The notes under the pieces are model-generated. The model saw only the letters and a list, made by a program, of their open reading frames with translations, was not told where the DNA came from and ran no database searches. From contig JALSLH010000087.1 of the NCBI GenBank assembly GCA_026988435.1, positions 1 through 64,000 on the forward strand: a DNA stretch of 64,000 nt. The letters run 5' to 3'. This document shows, piece after piece, positions 60,601 to 64,000 of the stretch (positions are counted from its first letter, which is position 1; each line of letters begins with the position of its first letter). The translations under genes were made by a program, and so were the position numbers. The stretch comes from Methylophaga sp. GTDB lineage: Bacteria; Pseudomonadota; Gammaproteobacteria; Nitrosococcales; Methylophagaceae.

Positions 60601-61178
60601 TCGTCGTCAAATTAGGCGGCAGTTTATTTGGCACTCCAGAGCTACAATCATGGATGAAAGTATTGGCTGACTATTCTAAGCAAGTTCCTATCGTTATTGT
60701 TCCTGGTGGTGGTCCTTTTGCAGATCAGGTGCGTGCAGCTGATTCTCATTACAAGTTAAGCAATAAAGCCGCCCACCATATGGCAATCTTGGCCATGAAA
60801 CAATTTGGTTTGTTATTGGCAGAGTTAGCAGCTAGCGCTCACATAATACATTCCCTTAGCCACGTTAGATCACCCTTTTCTATCTGGCTACCCGATGATA
60901 ATCTTCTCCAACAAGCGGAGTTAGATCACAGCTGGTCAGTAACTTCAGACAGCATTGCACTTTGGTTAGCTTCCAGGCTCTCTGCCCAGTATCTAATACT
61001 GATTAAACGCACTCATGCGAATACAACATCTATTGCGACATTAATACAAGAACAGACGCTTGATGCCTCTTTTTCAGCTATATTTACTAGCAATAAAACC
61101 GATACAAAAATACTTCATTATCAAGATTTTGAGCGTTTTGGAGCTTTCTCTCAACAAGAAAGTTTATCTTTAATATGA
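60597..61178 (+). CDS. mfnE: MfnE-like amino-acid-kinase-fold protein
   Basis: MfnE phosphorylates the furan intermediate to its diphosphate before coupling by MfnF in methanogens. The 193-residue protein has a short amino-acid kinase fold: MIVVKLGGSLFGTPEL and VPIVIVPGGGPFADQVRAA. The C-terminal part is shorter than in aspartate kinases and has no ACT domain. It overlaps pabB and mfnA by 4 bp each, so the three are translated together. Confidence 0.8.
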   Translation: MIVVKLGGSLFGTPELQSWMKVLADYSKQVPIVIVPGGGPFADQVRAADSHYKLSNKAAHHMAILAMKQFGLLLAELAASAHIIHSLSHVRSPFSIWLPDDNLLQQAELDHSWSVTSDSIALWLASRLSAQYLILIKRTHANTTSIATLIQEQTLDASFSAIFTSNKTDTKILHYQDFERFGAFSQQESLSLI

Positions 61179-62320
61179 ATCCGCTTTCCTCCTTACTCGA
61201 ATCACTGCTTAAACGGAATAGGACAGAATATTCTGAAGATGTGCGGAAATTAATTAACAGCTTAATCAATGAAGGCGATTTACACCATGGTGAGTCATGG
61301 GCGGCACATATGACACCATCACTTGAGTCCCCTGCATTATTAGGGCAGTTATTGTCAGGGCTACATAACGGCAACCTGCTTTCACCTGAGCTCTATCCAC
61401 AATTAGTCAAAATTGAAAAACAACTTATTGATTGGTTCTGTCGGTTATTTGAGCACAATCATGCTCATTTCACCCATGGCAGCACTTATGCCAACCTAGA
61501 AGCGCTATGGCAAGCTAGAGAGCTTTCACAGGCTGACTCAACGATTGTGTATGCCTCACAAGATGCACACTACTCGGTAGCCAAGGCTTGCCATATTTTA
61601 GGATTACAATTTAAAAGCATTGCCACTAATGAACGCGGAGAAATATCAATTGAAGCATTGCGGCAAGCTTGCCAGCAACAAAGTCCGCTTGCCATCATTG
61701 CTACTGCTGGTACGTCTTCATGTGGTGCTATTGATGCTATTTCATCATGTGTTGCACTGGCCGAACAATTTTCTTGTTGGTGTCATATTGATGCTGCCTG
61801 GGGCGGCGCACTAATGCTAACAGCCAAATCATATTTACTTGATGGTTTGAAAGAAGCGGATTCCATCAGCTTTGACCCTCACAAAGCGCTGGCCCAGCCT
61901 CGCCCCTGTGGCGTGTTACTTTATCAGCAACCATTAAAGTCCATTTCTGATATTGATTATTTAGCACAAGCGCCCAAGCAAACATTATTAGGCTCCCATG
62001 GAGGGGAGATTTTCCTACCACTTTGGTTTAGCTTACTTTTATCTGGTGAACAGAAATTGGCTCAACAAATCAATCATCGTTTATTGCAAGCCAAGCAATT
62101 TTATTCAACGCTTAAAAGCCAGACAGACTGGTGGTTATTATCATCGCCAACAGGGATAGTTTGCTTCCGTCCAGCCAGCCATTACGATTTATCGCCCCTT
62201 ATCGAGCAAGGCATCTTCTCAACAGTAACAATCAATGATCAATTAAGCTACCGTGCCGTGTTTGCCAGCGATAAAACTCAGGCAAAGGCCCTTTTAGCTG
62301 CACTTGAGATCTATTTCTGA
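61175..62320 (+). CDS. mfnA: PLP-dependent decarboxylase, MfnA-like (tyrosine/aspartate decarboxylase family)
   Basis: MfnA decarboxylates tyrosine to tyramine for methanofuran. The 381-residue group II decarboxylase has the PLP lysine in SISFDPHKALAQ, HIDAAWGGALML (the Asp that holds the ring nitrogen), and IIATAGTSSCGAID. Some family members act on aspartate or glutamate, but cluster context favours tyrosine. The start overlaps mfnE by 4 bp. The end overlaps damX tail to tail by 10 bp, with no terminator between. Confidence 0.82.
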   Translation: MNPLSSLLESLLKRNRTEYSEDVRKLINSLINEGDLHHGESWAAHMTPSLESPALLGQLLSGLHNGNLLSPELYPQLVKIEKQLIDWFCRLFEHNHAHFTHGSTYANLEALWQARELSQADSTIVYASQDAHYSVAKACHILGLQFKSIATNERGEISIEALRQACQQQSPLAIIATAGTSSCGAIDAISSCVALAEQFSCWCHIDAAWGGALMLTAKSYLLDGLKEADSISFDPHKALAQPRPCGVLLYQQPLKSISDIDYLAQAPKQTLLGSHGGEIFLPLWFSLLLSGEQKLAQQINHRLLQAKQFYSTLKSQTDWWLLSSPTGIVCFRPASHYDLSPLIEQGIFSTVTINDQLSYRAVFASDKTQAKALLAALEIYF

Positions 62321-63780
62321 ATTTGTTGCTGAACGCTATCAAATCGACGTAACCACTTTGGCAATCCCCTAAGCTTTTCTGGCCAAGCATCACTGGCTTG
62401 CAATGCCTGATCTTTACTTTCAAATACGCCATATATTAAGGCATACCAAGTCTGACCATTACGCATACTCTGAAAAATTGCCACATCGCCAGATACCCCA
62501 TATTTCTCAATGAAATCGACTACCTTTTTTTCATCCCATGAGCCCATTAGTTGAAACGTATAATAATTGCCATTTTGTCGTAAAGTCCATTCTTGTGAAT
62601 TAACTTCTGCCTCAGTAGCAGGAGACTCAATGATAGTAGTTACTTTTTCAGAAATGTTCTCACTCTCTACTGAAGTGCTTTGTTCCGACTCGAATGGAGC
62701 TTCCTCTTTAGGTTCTGGAGTAGGAAGTTCAGCAATTAAAGCTTCAAGTTCTGCTCTCTCTTGCTCCTCAGCAGTTAGACCTGAATTTTCTTCATCAATA
62801 GTTTCCATTTCTGTAGGTTCGGAATCGGCAACAACCATTGCAATGGGTGCTTCTGGCACTAATTCAGACAATTGGTCTAATACCACTTCATCTTCGACAG
62901 GAGAGAATAAACTATTAATTTTATCCTGAAAAACTAATAATAATATTACTACGATAGTTAATATGCCAAGACCTAGCCATTTAAAAACACCGGCTAAATT
63001 TATAGTTTTAGAAGCTGATACAGGCTTAATCCCCAATAATTGCTGATGTGCTAATTGATTAATTAATTCAGGTTTACCCGCAGATTTTTTAAAAATTTGT
63101 TTCAATACTTTGGGCTTAAAAGGGAGTTTGCCTTGATGGCCGGCAACAGCTAATCTATGTGTTAGATATGCACTAAGTTCTGTTTCTGCAAAAACAGGTA
63201 AATCAATACGTTGAATACGTCCATGAATCGTATTGAGTTCTGGCATCGCATTTTCTGCTGTTAAAACGCCTCCCAGTAAAAATTGATCATTTCCTCGCCA
63301 AGAGAGCCAATCCAATATTGTGGCAAGGCTACTCTCCGACAACTGATCAGCATCATCAATCAATAGTAAGGGTTTAATGCTCAAATTTTGCAAACTGAAA
63401 CACCGTTGTTGTAACAATTCTAGATGCTCCGGGCTTAACCGAATGTCATTATCATCGACGCCAAATGCGCGTAAACAGTGTACAGTTAGCTCCTCAGAGC
63501 TTGCCGATGATGTCGCATCAATACGGCAAATTCGAACATCCTCGCTCATAAGCTGTTGTAATTGTGTTAGCAAAGCACTTTTACCAACGCCTTTTTCCGC
63601 AAATATTAATGCAACTTTGTCGCTTGCCCTAATTAAATGCTGCAGCAAATTAAGGCGCTGTTCTATTTGATCGCTTTTGAAAAAGAATGTTGAATCATCA
63701 AGCTGATTAAAGGGCGCTGTAGTTAATGCTAACGGTATTAGATAGCTAGGCTCGGCTGAGGATGTAACAAATTCATTCAT
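62311..63780 (-). CDS. damX: DamX-like AAA ATPase with SPOR domain
   Basis: DamX-type proteins are division-related inner-membrane proteins whose SPOR domain binds denuded peptidoglycan at the septum. The 489 residues hold an N-terminal ATPase part with Walker A EKGVGKSALLTQL and Walker B LLLIDDADQL, and one membrane helix near 270-290 (LGLGILTIVVILLLVFQD). A long acidic linker follows, then a C-terminal SPOR domain (about 405-485; YTFQLMGSWDEKKVVDFIEK). E. coli DamX has no intact ATPase, whereas here the motifs look complete. It follows aroB, the classical place. Confidence 0.88.
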   Translation of the reverse strand: MNEFVTSSAEPSYLIPLALTTAPFNQLDDSTFFFKSDQIEQRLNLLQHLIRASDKVALIFAEKGVGKSALLTQLQQLMSEDVRICRIDATSSASSEELTVHCLRAFGVDDNDIRLSPEHLELLQQRCFSLQNLSIKPLLLIDDADQLSESSLATILDWLSWRGNDQFLLGGVLTAENAMPELNTIHGRIQRIDLPVFAETELSAYLTHRLAVAGHQGKLPFKPKVLKQIFKKSAGKPELINQLAHQQLLGIKPVSASKTINLAGVFKWLGLGILTIVVILLLVFQDKINSLFSPVEDEVVLDQLSELVPEAPIAMVVADSEPTEMETIDEENSGLTAEEQERAELEALIAELPTPEPKEEAPFESEQSTSVESENISEKVTTIIESPATEAEVNSQEWTLRQNGNYYTFQLMGSWDEKKVVDFIEKYGVSGDVAIFQSMRNGQTWYALIYGVFESKDQALQASDAWPEKLRGLPKWLRRFDSVQQQIQK

Positions 63781-63853
63781 TTAATGATCCCTGCTGTTAC
63801 AGCAAAAAAAGCGATACTGTCTCCATTATTACATCATTTCTTCAGTATAAATG

Positions 63854-64000
63854 CTAGGTCAATAATGCTGCTAATTTATCAGGGGAGTAATCATCACTTA
63901 TTATTGCTTGACCAATGGCTTTCAATAAAATTAATCTAATCTTACCGTTTTGTACTTTTTTATCCACAGACATTAAGTTCATAAATTGTTCAGAGCTCAA
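63854..64000 (-). CDS. aroB: 3-dehydroquinate synthase (C-terminal end; cut by window edge)
   Basis: The last 48 residues of AroB (shikimate pathway) are visible: EQFMNLMSVDKKVQNGKI, then LILLKAIGQAIISDDY and the end DKLAALLT. The stretch MxVDKKVxxGKxR is typical of the AroB C terminus. It is 73 bp upstream of damX on the same strand, the conserved aroB-damX order. Confidence 0.85.
   Translation of the reverse strand: MSSEQFMNLMSVDKKVQNGKIRLILLKAIGQAIISDDYSPDKLAALLT

Overview
The window looks like the chromosome of a methylotrophic gammaproteobacterium of rather low GC, possibly a Methylophaga-like marine organism; the genus is an inference. The evidence for methylotrophy is mch, fae and a block of methanofuran/tetrahydromethanopterin cofactor genes (mfnA, D, E, F homologues, pabB, and RimK-like, CitG-like and HisA-like proteins). 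The evidence for a gammaproteobacterium is glnE-ilvE, yebC-ruvC-ruvA, fxsA-groES-groEL, a Pil-Chp chemosensory operon and an aroB-damX end.

Layout. 1-8.7 kb is a leftward housekeeping block: glnE, ilvE, a small membrane protein, yebC, ruvC, ruvA, GTP-type pckG and the start of dapD. A 266-bp inverted-repeat element sits between yebC and ruvC. 8.9-17.5 kb is a rightward run of eight tightly packed genes plus a small membrane protein, closed by a strong terminator. It encodes two exported proteins, two single-span PEGA proteins (one with a SUMF1-like domain), a 50-residue peptide, a MotA/TolQ/ExbB channel protein, and two von Willebrand A proteins whose N-terminal helix looks like the ExbD/MotB stator helix. 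I do not recognise this as a described system and consider it the best candidate for a new one. 17.5-20.3 kb is groES-groEL with a textbook sigma-32 promoter and a structured repeat on each side of groEL. 20.5-35.6 kb holds a phosphate-type porin, an SH3 protein, a large c-di-GMP protein, ilvD, argA, rppH, a HAD phosphatase, gatB, a DUF1097 protein, a FIST protein and gshA.

35.8-44.5 kb is a Pil-Chp operon (pilG, pilH, pilI, pilJ, chpA, chpC). No methyltransferase or methylesterase gene is present, and PilJ lacks its usual periplasmic domain. A second copy of the 266-bp element follows in inverted orientation, then slt, cca and mch. 49.2-53.9 kb is a defence-type insert: a VapBC toxin-antitoxin pair and a two-gene McrBC-like restriction system (MrcB_N-AAA+ plus DUF2357-PD-(D/E)XK). 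It separates mch from the remaining C1 cofactor genes at 54-62.3 kb. The window ends with damX and the 3' end of aroB.

How it fits together. Fae and Mch act in H4MPT-dependent formaldehyde oxidation. PabB supplies p-aminobenzoate for the pterin cofactor, and the Mfn proteins build the (methylo)furan cofactor. The envelope cluster, the c-di-GMP protein and Pil-Chp point to a surface-associated, motile lifestyle. All functions are assigned from sequence patterns read by eye; no database search was run.
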